Source: Mactra quadrangularis
Lineage: Eukaryota; Mollusca; Bivalvia; Venerida; Mactridae
Assembly (NCBI GenBank): GCA_025267735.1
Contig: CM046298.1
Coordinates: 37,385,264 to 37,449,263, forward strand
Direction: 5' to 3'
Length of the DNA stretch: 64,000 bases
Part shown: one piece after another, positions 54,301-64,000 of the stretch
Position numbering within the stretch: the stretch's first letter is position 1
Layout: each line of letters begins with the position of its first letter
The notes under the pieces: model-generated
What the model was told of the DNA's origin: nothing
Databases searched by the model: none
Seen by the model: only the letters and a program-made list of their open reading frames with translations
Translations under genes and position numbers: made by a program

Positions 54301-57300
54301 CTATCAATTAGTCTCTCTAAGTTATTGAGTTTAAGATACAATGATAAACTGCTGATAAGTAAAGTCCATTTTTTGTCAACTGCCAAAGTTTGAATAATTT
54401 CACCGTGATTGAATACACACTATGTAAGTATCACAATATCACCAGTGTTAGACAATGAACACTAAGTCACCGGGAAATTATTTATGTTTTACAGTTGAGA
54501 AAAACAAATTATACATCGGTATATAAAATAATGTCAGCTGTGTCATTATATGTCCCTCCTACAGTAGAATTTTTTTTACATCTGATGACATATTATTTTC
54601 ACCTGGGTCCCAAAGAAATACTTAATACAGTTTATAATATAATTTCTTGTTATGTAATCAATTTCCAGATAGGTTTATACCATGGGCACAGTCTAAATCT
54701 AAAGATCCTAAATTATTATTACGACTTGTTGAATCTGAAGATGAAGATTCTAGAAGATACGGTCTTACTGCATTAACTCAGGACAATGAATGGGAAGGTG
54801 TGTATAATTCATACTCATTTACTTGTAGCCATAGGAGCAGTAGTCCAGTAGTAGGACGCGCACTTAGGGGTAGAGAGGTCCTGGGTTCGAACTCCACATG
54901 GGGCCCTGCTAATTTTCTTGAGCAAGAAATTTACCTGCAATTGCTTCACTTCACCCAGGTGTAAATGGGTACCTGCAAGGGTGGTATAATTTCGTTGCGC
55001 CAAAATGTCGGCTGCACAAAGTGTAGATAAAAGACTCCACAGGGAGATTGATAGATAGATACCAGTAGCTTGATGACAAGGTGTAAAAGCCGTAAAGTTG
55101 TTGAACGTGCATAAGCATGAAACTTAGACTATAAAATACAATTACATTAACCCACTAGCATTAAGTTCTAGGTGAGTGAAAATTGATTTGGGCAAGTGAA
55201 AATTTACTTCATTTAGTCAAGCTAGTTGATGGTTTTGTCTTAACTGTATAATATAATAAATCAGTGGTGCTTTTCACAAAACATCTCATGTGACAAGGTC
55301 CATAACTCCAAACACATTTTTTAAAGAATTATCTCCCCTTGAACTGATTGAAGTTTTTGTGCACAGATTAAAGTTTTTGTGCAGTAAAATACTTTCTTCT
55401 GTATCTTTGTTATTTCTTAAGATATTAACTTCAAACTTTAAATATATGTTCCTTTTTATCAACCACATCTCATGTGACATGGTCCATAACTCCGAATGCA
55501 TTTTTTCAGAATTATCTCCCCTTGAACTTAGAGTTTTCTTTAAAAAATGTTTGTTTTTACTGCAACTGTTTTATTTCTTTAGGTATTGATTTCAAACTTT
55601 AAATATATGTTCCTTTTTATCAACCACATCTCATGTGACAAGGTTCATAACTCCGTATACATTATTTTCAAAGTTATTCCCCTTGAACTTATAGTTTTCT
55701 TTAATAAATATTTGTTTTTACTGCAACTGTTTTATTTCTTTAGGTATTGACTTTAAATATATGTTCCTTATTATCAACCACATCTCATGTGACAAGGTTC
55801 ATAACTCCAAATATATTTTTTCAGAATTATCTCCCCTTGAAATTAGTTTTCTTTAAAAAATGTTTGTTTTTACTGCAACTGTTATATTTCTTCAGGTATT
55901 GACTTCAAACTTTAGATATATGTTCCTTATTATCAACCACATCTCATGTGACAAGATTCATAACTCCTTATACGTTTTTTCAGAGTTATCTCCCTTGAAC
56001 GTATAGTTGTTTTTTTCTTTGAATTTGTTAAGGTTATATTTTCAAATTTTAAAATATGTATGTTCCTTATCATCAACCACATCTCATGTGACAAACACTT
56101 ACTAAGTCGAGCATTCTGTCTCCTCTGACAGCTCTTGTTTGTACTAGTGTTTCCATACTCAAAATGTTCAAATCTTAGTGTAGTGGTAGGATGCCCGACT
56201 TTAAACCAATTCACATAATTTTCCCTTGAAAAAAAATGTCAACAAAATCAGCATTAATTAACCTATCAACATATAAATAAGCTTGAATTGTAGTAAAATT
56301 TCTAAATAAAAATGCTTTTGGGAATCGGCAAAAATTCAATTCAAGCACATTTTTTTGAGTAGTTGAATTTTCTATGGACATAACAAAAGTGAAATCACTA
56401 AAGTGGTCTTAATAGTGGACCTTTATTGTATACACGTTTGGGGAGGGATTTGGTCAGAATTTTGGCCCAATAATGGCTTGAGGATAAAGACTGAGGTATA
56501 TATATTTCAGATTATCAATACAGGATTGTATCACAAGGTTGTTCTAATAGAACTCTGGTTAGTTTAGCTAGGTTACCTAATTCTAATGATAAATTCTTCC
56601 GTCAGTTACCATGGTTACCTGTCACTAAGGTAAGTAATTCTTACTATATAATCTCTCACTTACACATCTGTAAATCAAGTAATGTTAGTGTACACAATAC
56701 TTTGCTTAGTTGAAATGACGGGCATTAATGTGGTTAAGTCTAGCAAGTTTTATTGATTTATTAGTTTTATTATTAATCTCATGGATTAGGCAAACATATA
56801 TACATGTAATATATTAGGGCTGTCTCGATATACTGGTATACCGGTATATTGCAATATGCAGCTGTGGCAATACGTACCCCGGTACGAATTAAACATACCG
56901 GTATATTGCAATATGCAGCTGTGGCAATACGCACCCCTGTACAAATTTAACATACCGGTATTTTGCGATATTCTTTCATTTCATTGGTAAATTATTTCTT
57001 TCAAGAAATGAAAGTAGCGAAATGTCATTTTTCCCATGGTTCATGCGATTAAAACTTATGCTCTAGGAATTTATTCGATCGGGGCACATTCGATTGGTTT
57101 CACAGACCTTGTGCAAAGGCATGTTCTTGAAATATAAATACCTCAGAAAGAGTTATGAAACAAGCATGGTGTCCAGGGTGATTGCTCGGATGTTCAGCAG
57201 CTAAGGAGGTGATTGTTTCTTCAAAAATTGTTGACAGGGTAGCTGAAAGATTTGCAATGTTTCTGTTAAATACAGTGGAGGCACAATGAATCTAAAAACC

Positions 57301-60300
57301 CACAATATATCATGGTATGTATTGCGATACGGTGCTAGCAAATTGCAATATATTGCAATACACTTCTAGTGTATTTTGACAGCCCTATAATATATGATAA
57401 AAATTCGATACAAAATTAGAATGATTCACTATTGTTATGCAATACCCAATTAGCAATGATAAAAGTTCTAATGCCTAATCAGATGAAAAAAACAAAAAGT
57501 TAAAAATAGTGATTAATAAAGTTTTGGAAGCCAGAACTTCTTCATTGTATATATTCATGTACTTCACATATGTTTAGAATTGATGTGAAAATGGATTTAA
57601 ACTTATCTATAAAAGTTATTATAATTATTTTATGGATTAAACTTATCTATAAAAGTTATTATAATTATTTTATGGATTAAACTTATCTATAAAAGTTATT
57701 ATAATTATTTTATGGATTTAAACTTATCTATAAAAGTTATTATAATTATTTTAAAGGATTCAGTGGAGACTTTATTACAAGAATTATTGAAAGATTTACA
57801 AAATGAAGTAACAGATTTAGGTATAAAACAATATACTGGTAGGGTATTGAAAGTAGGTCATCCTGGTAAAATTATTGAGGTAAGTTTATAAGATAAACTT
57901 TAGAAATTGTCTATATTTTGTTGTACTACAATATCCGTAAACAGATATCCTATAGACTGTTGTTGTATAAGATCTCTAAGGGTTGCTCGGAGGGTCACAT
58001 TGCGATGATGAGTGTGTCAATCAATAGGTGCATTGCTTTCATGTAGACAAATAGCATTAATAGCAAATGCATGACGAAGGTGAAGTAAACAAGTTACTGA
58101 ACATAATGATTGCATCTTGAATATTATAATGAGAAAAGGTCACCTGAACATGACACTTATAACGAGACAGCCAGATTTTGAATTAGCGACTTCGTGAGCA
58201 AAAAATTTTAGATGAGGTTTTAATCATATTGGTTGTGCTACAAACATAGACACAACTTTTTATTGAGCTTTTTTGTTTGAGTGGGTGTGGCTGACAGAGT
58301 GATTACAATGTTTCACTGGTAATCATTTAATAGCCAGTGTCGCAAATTGCGAATATTTGCTAAGTCCGGTGTACCAGACTCTAGGTTAAGAGTTCACCAG
58401 ATCCCGATCCGGTAAAAACAGAATCCAGTAGAATAGGATCCGGAAGGATCCCTCTGGGTATAAAAACTCTGTTACCCGTGTAAACAGGGTTAGACGAATT
58501 TTAGATTTAATACATTTCGGATATAATTTGTTGTTATTTAGATATAATTTTATAATTTTATATTAATACAAAAAGTACTTAAAATAAAGTAATGTAAAGT
58601 GTCAACTTGTGTTAGTTAAATATTAATGTGGATGTAGAAAACCCAGCGATATATTTATGAAGTCTGATCAGTAACAATTAACCTCGAATTTAACCAGTAC
58701 AAACTTGGAAATCTAACCAGTACAATCTTCGAAGTCTAACCAGTACTAACTCAGAAGTCAAGCTAGAAACAACTTAAAGAGACTACACCACAGCCAGCAT
58801 TGTGTTTGTTCAAATCATATCCAGAGGTTGCTCTGTTGTTTCCTTAAGCATGAAACTTTTTTCTTTCTACTTCCATTCTTGGGTTCAGGAAGCGGACTTG
58901 AGAGTGATTAACCTAAGTTGTTAGAAGCTATGAAGGTATATGGAGAAGTTATTGCCCTTATGGAAAGGTAGAGAAGTGTAGTGCCACAATATTAACCTGA
59001 GCTTGAACTACCTAATTATAATAATTGCACGCTTCATTTACATTAAATTGTGAGTTTATGTGTCTATATGGTTATGCACATGTTTATAACAACCTATGTG
59101 ACTTTAAATCAATTTTGTAAAAGTGGCATTTATTGTACATTTAATTTTGGACACATTAGTTTTTGGGGAAACACTTTAGTCCGCAATATTATGACACAGT
59201 TTCAAAATATTTATTCTAATGAAAACAAAATTAATTGTTCTGTATGAGTATTTTGTTGAAGGATTCCAATAAAATGTGAATTTCAAAAGGAAACCAAAAT
59301 AGACTGTAAATACTGAGTTTGATATATTCTTGCATAAAGATCAATCTCAGGTTAATATTGTCGGACTATACTTGTTACTGTCAAAGCTACTGTGAGCTAC
59401 CTTTCATAAAGGGATCATAACTTGTGATGACATATTGGGTGCGTTCAGAGTTATACCACTGGTAACTGATGGTAGCATTGGTAACCATCGGTAAAAATTG
59501 GTAACAATTGGTATACCGAAGGCAAGGTAATTGGTAACCAATTCTCCCGCGACCCTATAAGTGAGGTAGCTTTGGTAGCCTCGTTTTGATTCAAGTCATG
59601 ATTGCGGCAACACTAAGAATTTCATTTATTTATATACCAAGGTACAGTTGGTTACCATTGGCAGCAATATGCTACCATATGCTACTATTATTACCAATAT
59701 TACCTAAGTTCGTTCAGAATTAATTGGCAACCAATGGTATGTTTGGTAACATTCAGTAACTTACGGTAACCCTTGGTAACTCTACTTGGTACCAGCTGGG
59801 AGAACCCTGAACATACCCAGTGTAACCTCAATCAACCACTGAGGCACTCTTCATAAAATCACTGATATCGTTATGTTTATATTTTTAGACTGAACAATGG
59901 AATCTAGGGTTTGATCCTTTATTGTATGAAAACTTGTCTATTGATGATAAAAGTAACAGTGCATTAATTCATTTATTACAAGCTCTTGTTAGTCATACTC
60001 TGGTAAGTAAACAGTTTAATTACAATTTTTCAAACACACATTTTCCAAATTCTAGTCCACCAAACTTAAAATCAATTTAAAATTTAGTGCAGTTTTGGCA
60101 GCTAGGTTATGATGCTAGTTTTTTAACCATCTGACTGTCTAGATTTACAAAATTTTATAAACATGCATTTCTTATCTGCATATTTTATGCATACATTTAT
60201 ATCAGTGTAACAGTGGTTTAGTATGACTTGCTTTCAAGCTACCTTTTATTGCAATGTGGTGGTGTGTGTGCTTATGACCAGAGAGGTTGTGGGTTCAAAA

Positions 60301-61310
60301 CTTAGTTTGGACCATGGATTTTTGTCTGGTACTTTTTGGCTCTCAACATAAATATTCCACTAGGAAAAGTGTAATTGCACCCTTAGATTGTACCCACAGA
60401 CAGTCAAGTTCCAAGCATTTGAGGACAAATTCTATTAAGGAAGGGGGTGTATGTAACAGAGGTATAATCTGGCACTTGTAATCCCTTGCTTAAAAGCCAG
60501 CTGTTATGGCGACACAGTAGAGTGTCAGCTTACAACTCAAGAGGTCATGGGTTCAAATCTCAGTTTTGACTTTGGATTTTGATCGGGTTGCATTTAACAC
60601 TTATTATATTAGCTGACATTAATCTATAGGACTATTACTAACTTTACTCAACCATCTTTGATCCACAGCTTGGAATACTAAGGTGGAGTTAGATATTTAA
60701 GAAAAAAGGGTTCAATGCCTGTTTAGGGAACTGTGAATGTACAACTGACCATCCTGATGTGACTGAAAAAATATTGAGATGTGGTGAAATTCATCATAAT
60801 TTAATTACTTTTTAACCAGGTTTTCAACGAAAACCAGGTTATTGTAATGCCGAATTCGGCGGGCAGGCGGGCGGCTGGGCGGGTTTCCGCTCGATAACTT
60901 TAGTTTGCTTTGACCTATTGACACCAAACTTGGTGTATGGGTAGCTGATATCAAGAGGCAGCTTGGGATTGCTACCCAATTGTCTGTGATCAAGCTCACT
61001 GTTGCTAAAATAGAAATTCAGTTTCCACGTTATTGTTTCATTTTGAATGTATTGATTTTGTTACTTTCAAATGAATCATTCCTGTCATATCAAAACTTGG
61101 TCATTGAAAACCTGGTTTCATCGCATTGCGCGCTTCTTTTATTTCAGATAGAATCTCAATGTATAAAAATAGTAGATAATGGTGGCTTGGTATTGTTACA
61201 TAGAATATATTTACAGTATAAAGATAATATTGTAATATGTCGTCTATTAGCTGGGATTATTGCTAATCTCTCTGTGTATGATAATCTACATAAATCAATC
61301 GTCGATGGAG
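51125..61310 (+). CDS. SERAC1: SERAC1 orthologue, 5' part (9 exons; continues beyond the window)
   Basis: Joined exons 51125-51311, 52118-52151, 53122-53255, 53982-54032, 54669-54797, 56511-56629, 57757-57879, 59889-60002 and 61148-61310 give 351 codons plus one base, with all phases consistent. A basic N-terminus is followed by a hydrophobic segment GGCILVGTVVGSAIFVTYEA (residues 63-82), as in SERAC1. NRFIPWAQ, then WEDYQYRIVSQGCSNRTLVS and FFRQLPWLP match the vertebrate region with HDYQYRIIAQ and the following Pro-rich motif. IVDNGGLVLLHRIY and GIIANLSVYDNLHKSIVDGG match its armadillo-like part. SERAC1 is a membrane-associated serine hydrolase-like protein at mitochondria-ER contacts involved in phosphatidylglycerol remodelling. 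The alpha/beta-hydrolase domain with the Gly-X-Ser-X-Gly motif is not in the window. Start choice is the first ATG of the open exon; an upstream exon cannot be excluded. Confidence 0.85.
52118..52151 (+). CDS. SERAC1: SERAC1 exon 2 (microexon, half of membrane segment)
   Basis: 34-nt exon, acceptor CTCATTACAG, donor AG|GTTTGT. Encodes GCILVGTVVG. Found from phase and the hydrophobic continuation into exon 3. The donor is weaker than its neighbours. Confidence 0.75.
52470..52660 (-). mobile_element. SINE-like repeat (GAGCAAGAAA type) in SERAC1 intron 2
   Basis: AGCAGGTGACCCTCACAGTA, GATGGAACAACTATTGGTAA and TTCTTGCTCAAGGAAATCAG align with 4486-4665. The tRNA-like head is at the right end on the minus strand. 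Confidence 0.6.
52833..53082. mobile_element. GTGCTTTTCAC-family MITE, near full length, SERAC1 intron 2
   Basis: 250 bp with about 46-bp inverted ends: GTGGTGCTTTTCACAAAAAT and ATTTTTGTGAAAAGCACCAC. Best-preserved copy of the family here. It ends only 39 bp before SERAC1 exon 3. Confidence 0.88.
53122..53255 (+). CDS. SERAC1: SERAC1 exon 3
   Basis: Acceptor TTTAATTTCAG, donor GTGAGT. Encodes AIFVTYEALTLHDRLEI to LLKLDDSG; FVTYEAL corresponds to FLTYEVL of vertebrate SERAC1. Its acceptor lies 39 bp from a MITE. Confidence 0.85.
53982..54032 (+). CDS. SERAC1: SERAC1 exon 4
   Basis: 51-nt exon between TTATATTCCAG and GTATGT. Encodes VKKTFNDKVTERVEKLT. Phase 1 in and out. Confidence 0.78.
54669..54797 (+). 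CDS. SERAC1: SERAC1 exon 5
   Basis: Acceptor CAATTTCCAG, donor GTGTGT. Encodes NRFIPWAQSKSKDPKLLLRL, then a Glu/Asp-rich turn, to LTQDNEWE, as expected before the DYQYRI motif. Confidence 0.85.
54815..55055 (+). mobile_element. tRNA-derived SINE in SERAC1 intron 5
   Basis: Plus-strand head with B-box GGGTTCGAACTCC, then TCTTGAGCAAGAAATTTACC and the block CACCCAGGTGTAAATGGGTA, resembling conserved central sequences of animal SINE superfamilies, ending near GACTCCACAGGGAG. No exact family name is claimed. Confidence 0.75.
55282..56105. repeat. Tandem array, 140-183 bp unit, SERAC1 intron 5
   Basis: Units begin CATCTCATGTGACAAGGTCC near 55282, 55465, 55627, 55781, 55940 and 56080 and contain AATTATCTCCCCTTGAA and AACTTTAAATATATGTTCCT. 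The first unit is joined directly to a truncated GTGCTTTTCAC MITE end (55265). Open frames through it are artefacts. Confidence 0.9.
56511..56629 (+). CDS. SERAC1: SERAC1 exon 6 (DYQYRI motif)
   Basis: Acceptor TATATTTCAG, donor GTAAGT. Encodes DYQYRIVSQGCSNRTLVSLA and ends QLPWLPVTK. This is the best family-diagnostic exon in the window. Confidence 0.9.
56815..57387. mobile_element. hAT-like non-autonomous transposon, 573 bp, SERAC1 intron 6
   Basis: Ends TAGGGCTGTC and GACAGCCCTA with perfect 8-bp direct flanks TAATATAT at 56807-56814 and 57388-57395. The 8-bp duplication and the AGGGCTGTC-type end fit the hAT superfamily. The left part contains a roughly 57-bp direct duplication (TACCGGTATATTGCAATATG). 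No transposase frame. Confidence 0.88.
57592..57760. repeat. Four-copy 40-41 bp tandem repeat at SERAC1 exon 7 acceptor
   Basis: Units begin ACTTATCTATAAAAGTTATT at 57601, 57641, 57681 and 57722. The last unit differs by TTTTAAAGGATT in place of TTTTATGGATT, creating the AG acceptor. Confidence 0.93.
57757..57879 (+). CDS. SERAC1: SERAC1 exon 7
   Basis: 41 codons, phase 0, DSVETLLQELLKDLQNEVTD to VGHPGKIIE. The acceptor (TATTTTAAAG) is part of the last unit of an intronic tandem repeat. Donor GTAAGT. Confidence 0.8.
59436..59819. mobile_element. TACC-rich DNA element, uninterrupted copy in SERAC1 intron 7
   Basis: 384 bp, TGGGTGCGTTCAGAGTTATA to AGAACCCTGAACATACCCA, many GGTAACCAAT motifs. 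Opposite orientation to the copy at 48717. Confidence 0.8.
59889..60002 (+). CDS. SERAC1: SERAC1 exon 8
   Basis: 38 codons, TEQWNLGFDPLLYENL to LIHLLQALVSHTL, the start of the helical repeat region. Acceptor ATATTTTTAG, donor GTAAGT. Confidence 0.85.
60500..60575 (+). mobile_element. tRNA-like SINE head
   Basis: GTTATGGCGACACAGTAGAG (A-box region) and GGTCATGGGTTCAAATCTC (B-box region), spaced as in a tRNA gene but with no foldable acceptor stem seen. A similar B-box, GGTTGTGGGTTCAAAACT, is at 60280-60302. Confidence 0.5.
60815..60990. repeat. GC-rich dispersed repeat in SERAC1 intron 8
   Basis: Starts AACCAGGTTTTCAACGAAAA, then a GGCGGGCAGGCGGGCGGCTG stretch and CGCTCGATAACTTTAGTTTG. An overlapping AACCTGGTTTTCA-like end occurs at 61105. 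Repeats with this leader are common in molluscs by general recollection; the family is not named here. Confidence 0.5.
61148..61310 (+). CDS. SERAC1: SERAC1 exon 9 (armadillo-like repeat)
   Basis: Acceptor TTTATTTCAG, donor GTAAAA. Encodes IESQCIKIVDNGGLVLLHRI and GIIANLSVYDNLHKSIVDGG, closely following the ARM-like region of SERAC1. Continuation past the donor is intron. Confidence 0.88.
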
Positions 61311-61663
61311 GTAAAACCTTAGTTTTATATACTCATATTGGTTTATACTGATTTAGTTTAGCTTGATTATGAAACAAACTTAAAGGTACTCATTCACCGA
61401 TTATCAACTTAAATATCAACTTTTTCTAAAACTATCAAAATTGTATGGAAATATTTTTGGACGCAGGAAAGTAGTGTTCTGATAATGACAATTTTAGTAC
61501 AACTACAAATGATGATGTTTCATGTACAAGTAAATATCTACCCTGTTTGTCATGGTATAGACAATTTTAGTGCATTTTTGTGACCTTTATTGTATATTTC
61601 TTGCAACATATAGGTCAGTTTGTCTTAAAATAGTGAGAATTAATTTTTTTGACACAATTACAG

Positions 61664-61755
61664 GCACTGAATGGTGTTTTGAAATAATAGAAAAAATAAA
61701 CCAAATCTGTGAACTAGTACCTTTAACAACTTGGATTAATAAGGCTTGTGTCTGA
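61664..61755 (+). CDS. Possible alternative terminal exon of SERAC1
   Basis: Acceptor ACACAATTACAG at 61663 and the right phase would give GTEWCFEIIEKINQICELVP and ten more residues to a TGA. No similarity to the expected next part of SERAC1 is seen and no donor, so it would yield a truncated form without the hydrolase domain. Could be chance. Confidence 0.2.
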
Positions 61756-61985
61756 TTCCTGGTCCCTTTGGGATTTTAGTATTCTTAGGTCTATAAGTGA
61801 TTATTCTGGAACAAAAAAGGCAGGGAGGCAGGAAATTAGAAGCTGGGCACACCAAGTATTGAATGTTTCAAAGTTATTAATTACTATATAGGAAGAAGCA
61901 AAAATGGCAGTGCCCTGCAAGATTTAACATATGTTACTAAGTACACTGATGTAACTTGTCTGTAGCCAGTGGCTATTATATAAAA

Positions 61986-62117
61986 ATCACATCCTACAGA
62001 GGGTGATAGAACTGAATGTTCACCTGAGACAAGTAATGTCAACAGAGGCTTTAGCCAAGGTTGACATAACTCGTCAAGGGTGAGCATTCCGTTTTATCAC
62101 CCTCTGTAGGATGTGAT
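61986..62117. mobile_element. 132-bp MITE downstream of SERAC1 exon 9
   Basis: 39-bp inverted ends beginning ATCACATCCTACAGAGGGTG and closing CACCCTCTGTAGGATGTGAT, with only three or four mismatches. Confidence 0.87.
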
Positions 62118-62640
62118 ATATATTTTATTATACTGAACAACAAAAATCAGAAATTGTTGACAAGTTAATATGCACAAAAAGTTTAATTTGATCTGTTTTA
62201 TTTGCTTCTGAACTTGAAGACATTTTTACATTGTTAAGTTTGTTGTTTCGTAAAAAGCAAGCGTCTGCGCAAGGGAGGTAACTTAAATTGAATGGCTAAA
62301 AACTGGGGTCCAGGTATTAACACACTCCACACAGTAGAGACCCATCCCTTTAAGCGGGCTAATAGGTGATGTCAAGCGGACTGATAAGTGATGTCCAAAG
62401 GGTAACATTACAGATTTTCACCCCGTGACATCACATTTGGCTATATAGTGAACAAATCAATTGAGGTATATTATTTTCAAATACTGCCTCGATCAACATT
62501 GATAGAGGATTATAGTTTGGATATATGTAGTATAAGTTTACTAACTGGAGAGGGTGGTTGTTCCTTAGACATTTTGCAGTGCGTACCTGACTTGGTGTTC
62601 GGGTACTTGTAATATATGTATATTTAATCATTAAACTTAT

Positions 62641-62989
62641 GCTACAGTCCCATAAACATAAAACTAGCCATGAGGGCACCGTACGGGCACTGTGCGATCA
62701 AGCTCCGCAAGGACCCATACGAACTAATGCATACCAGTACGGACTGTTACTTTTTTACCAGGGTCCGTGAGATGAGCCCAGGATACACATATCAGTTTCA
62801 GAGTGAAATCGTGAACAAAATCGTGATCGAGTATAGACTAAACATGCGTATCTTTCAGCTACGGCTCTGTATTTGTGTGTTGTTTCCTGCCATGTGCGTA
62901 CCGTCACCTTAATACTCAAGGTTTCTCACAGCCTACGACTGTCTGCACGTACAGGTCCTCAACAAGCCACAATTTTATTGCACTGAGGC
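62641..62989. mobile_element. CGTACG-rich element, diverged copy
   Basis: Same GCTACAGTCCCATAAAC start and ACTGAGGC end and almost the same length (349 bp). Many CG dinucleotides are changed to TG or CA, so it is older. It lies downstream of SERAC1 exon 9. Confidence 0.65.
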
Positions 62990-63344
62990 ATTATCAAAAT
63001 ACATATTGACTTTATTGGTTATGTAACAGTTTTCTGTTTTGGAATAATCCCTAGTCAGTAGTATTTTATATGTTTGTATTTATTAGCCCCAAGATGGGAA
63101 CCCATCGGTTCTTGTTTCTTTTATTTGTTTTTGGCATCTCTTTTAAACAAAACTTGAAAAATCTTGGTCTGTGTGGTAGGCATGTTGGCCTTTCTAGCTC
63201 AACTATTCGGAGAATAGTGGGGCTATTCTACTCAGTAGTGTGTTGGCAGTGGTGTTGGCGTTTTTGGGTAACACTTTTTAGCTCGACTTTACGAAGTAAT
63301 GTAGAGCTCTCCTACTCGCCCCGGCGTCGGCGTCCGCGTCCACA

Positions 63345-64000
63345 CTTCTGATTAAAGTTTTTGTGCAGTAAAATACTTTCTTCTATATCTTTGTTATTTC
63401 TTAAGATATTAACTTCAAACTTTAAATATATGTTCCTTACTATCAACCACATCTCATGTGACAAGGTCCATAACTCCACACACATTTTTTCAAGAATTAT
63501 CTCCCCTTGAACTGATTGAAGTTTTTGTGCACAGATTAAAGTTTTTGTGCAGTAAAATACTTTCTTCTGTATCTTTGTTATTTCTTATGATATTAACTTC
63601 AAACTTTAAATATATGTTCCTTTCTATCAACCACATCTCATGTGACAAGGTCCATAACTCCAAACACATTTTTTCAAGAATTATCTCCCCTTGAACTGAT
63701 TGAAGTTTTTGTGCACAGATTAAAGTTTTTGTGCAGTAAAATACTTTCTTCTGTATCTTTGTTATTTCTTATGATATTAACTTCAAACTTTAAATATATG
63801 TTCCTTTCTATCAACCACTTCTCATGTGACATAGTCCATAACTCCAAATGCATTTTTTTCAGAATTATCTCCCCTTGAATTTAGAGTTTTCTTTAAAAAA
63901 TGTTTACTGCAACTGTTTTATTTCTTTAGGTATTGATTTCAAACTTTAAATATATGTTCCTTATTATCAACCACATCTCATGTGACAAGGTTCATTACTC
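63345..64000. repeat. Same tandem repeat family, right edge
   Basis: Units begin near 63450, 63633, 63818 and 63973 (periods about 183, 185, 155). A GC-rich leader at 63318-63350 (CCCCGGCGTCGGCGTCCGCG) precedes it. The array runs off the window. Confidence 0.9.

Noticed and set aside
55286..55589. Frames with RSITPNTFFKELSPLELIE-like sequence, also at 63458 and 63642
   Set aside because: The same peptide recurs because the 155-185 bp tandem repeat recurs; frames shift with unit length and there are no splice or start signals.
1..64000. CRISPR-like or bacterial systems
   Set aside because: Direct repeats present are minisatellites, microsatellites, tandem arrays or transposon copies without the spacer pattern; gene structure is clearly eukaryotic.

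Overview
The window looks like a piece of a metazoan nuclear genome, most probably a bivalve or another lophotrochozoan. The reasons are AT-rich sequence, small exons in long introns with clean GT/AG borders, many short inverted-repeat DNA transposons (MITEs), tRNA-derived SINE-like repeats, a decayed LINE, and GC-rich dispersed repeats of the kind familiar from mollusc genomes. The taxon is an inference; no rRNA or mitochondrial marker is present. No bacterial operon, CRISPR array or canonical tRNA gene was seen.

Three protein-coding genes can be assembled across exons. (1) Minus strand, 3426-8393: a complete four-exon major-facilitator transporter of the monocarboxylate transporter (SLC16) type, 449 codons, with a minisatellite in its last intron. 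(2) Plus strand, 30604-36174: a complete six-exon type II membrane-anchored FkbM-family (METTL24-like) methyltransferase, 314 codons. Its last two exons lie in a roughly 4 kb unit present three times in tandem (34011-46482), so two further headless copies of exons 5-6 follow. (3) Plus strand, 51125 to at least 61310: the first nine exons of a SERAC1 orthologue (N-terminal membrane segment and armadillo-like region). The serine-hydrolase domain must lie beyond the right edge.

The rest is repeat-rich intergenic or intronic DNA. 1-3400 holds palindromic elements. 8400-17000 holds an endonuclease fragment of a LINE next to a SINE, several MITEs and a 21-base C run. 17270-30200 looks like an old direct segmental duplication (about 17.3-21.3 kb against 23.1-30.2 kb); the second copy was expanded by a LINE remnant (24.0-26.0 kb, minus strand). 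46483-51124 holds a nested transposon and repeat debris. The SERAC1 introns are full of MITEs, a hAT-like element with a perfect 8-bp target duplication, and two arrays of a roughly 155-185 bp tandem repeat.

The strongest unusual signal is the triplicated 3' end of the methyltransferase gene. The first 2.2 kb of the three units is essentially identical, introns included, while the rest has diverged. One TA-rich site in the unit is in a different state in each copy: a mariner-like MITE, an unrelated hairpin element, and empty. The genes do not form an operon or an obvious common pathway; their proximity appears incidental.
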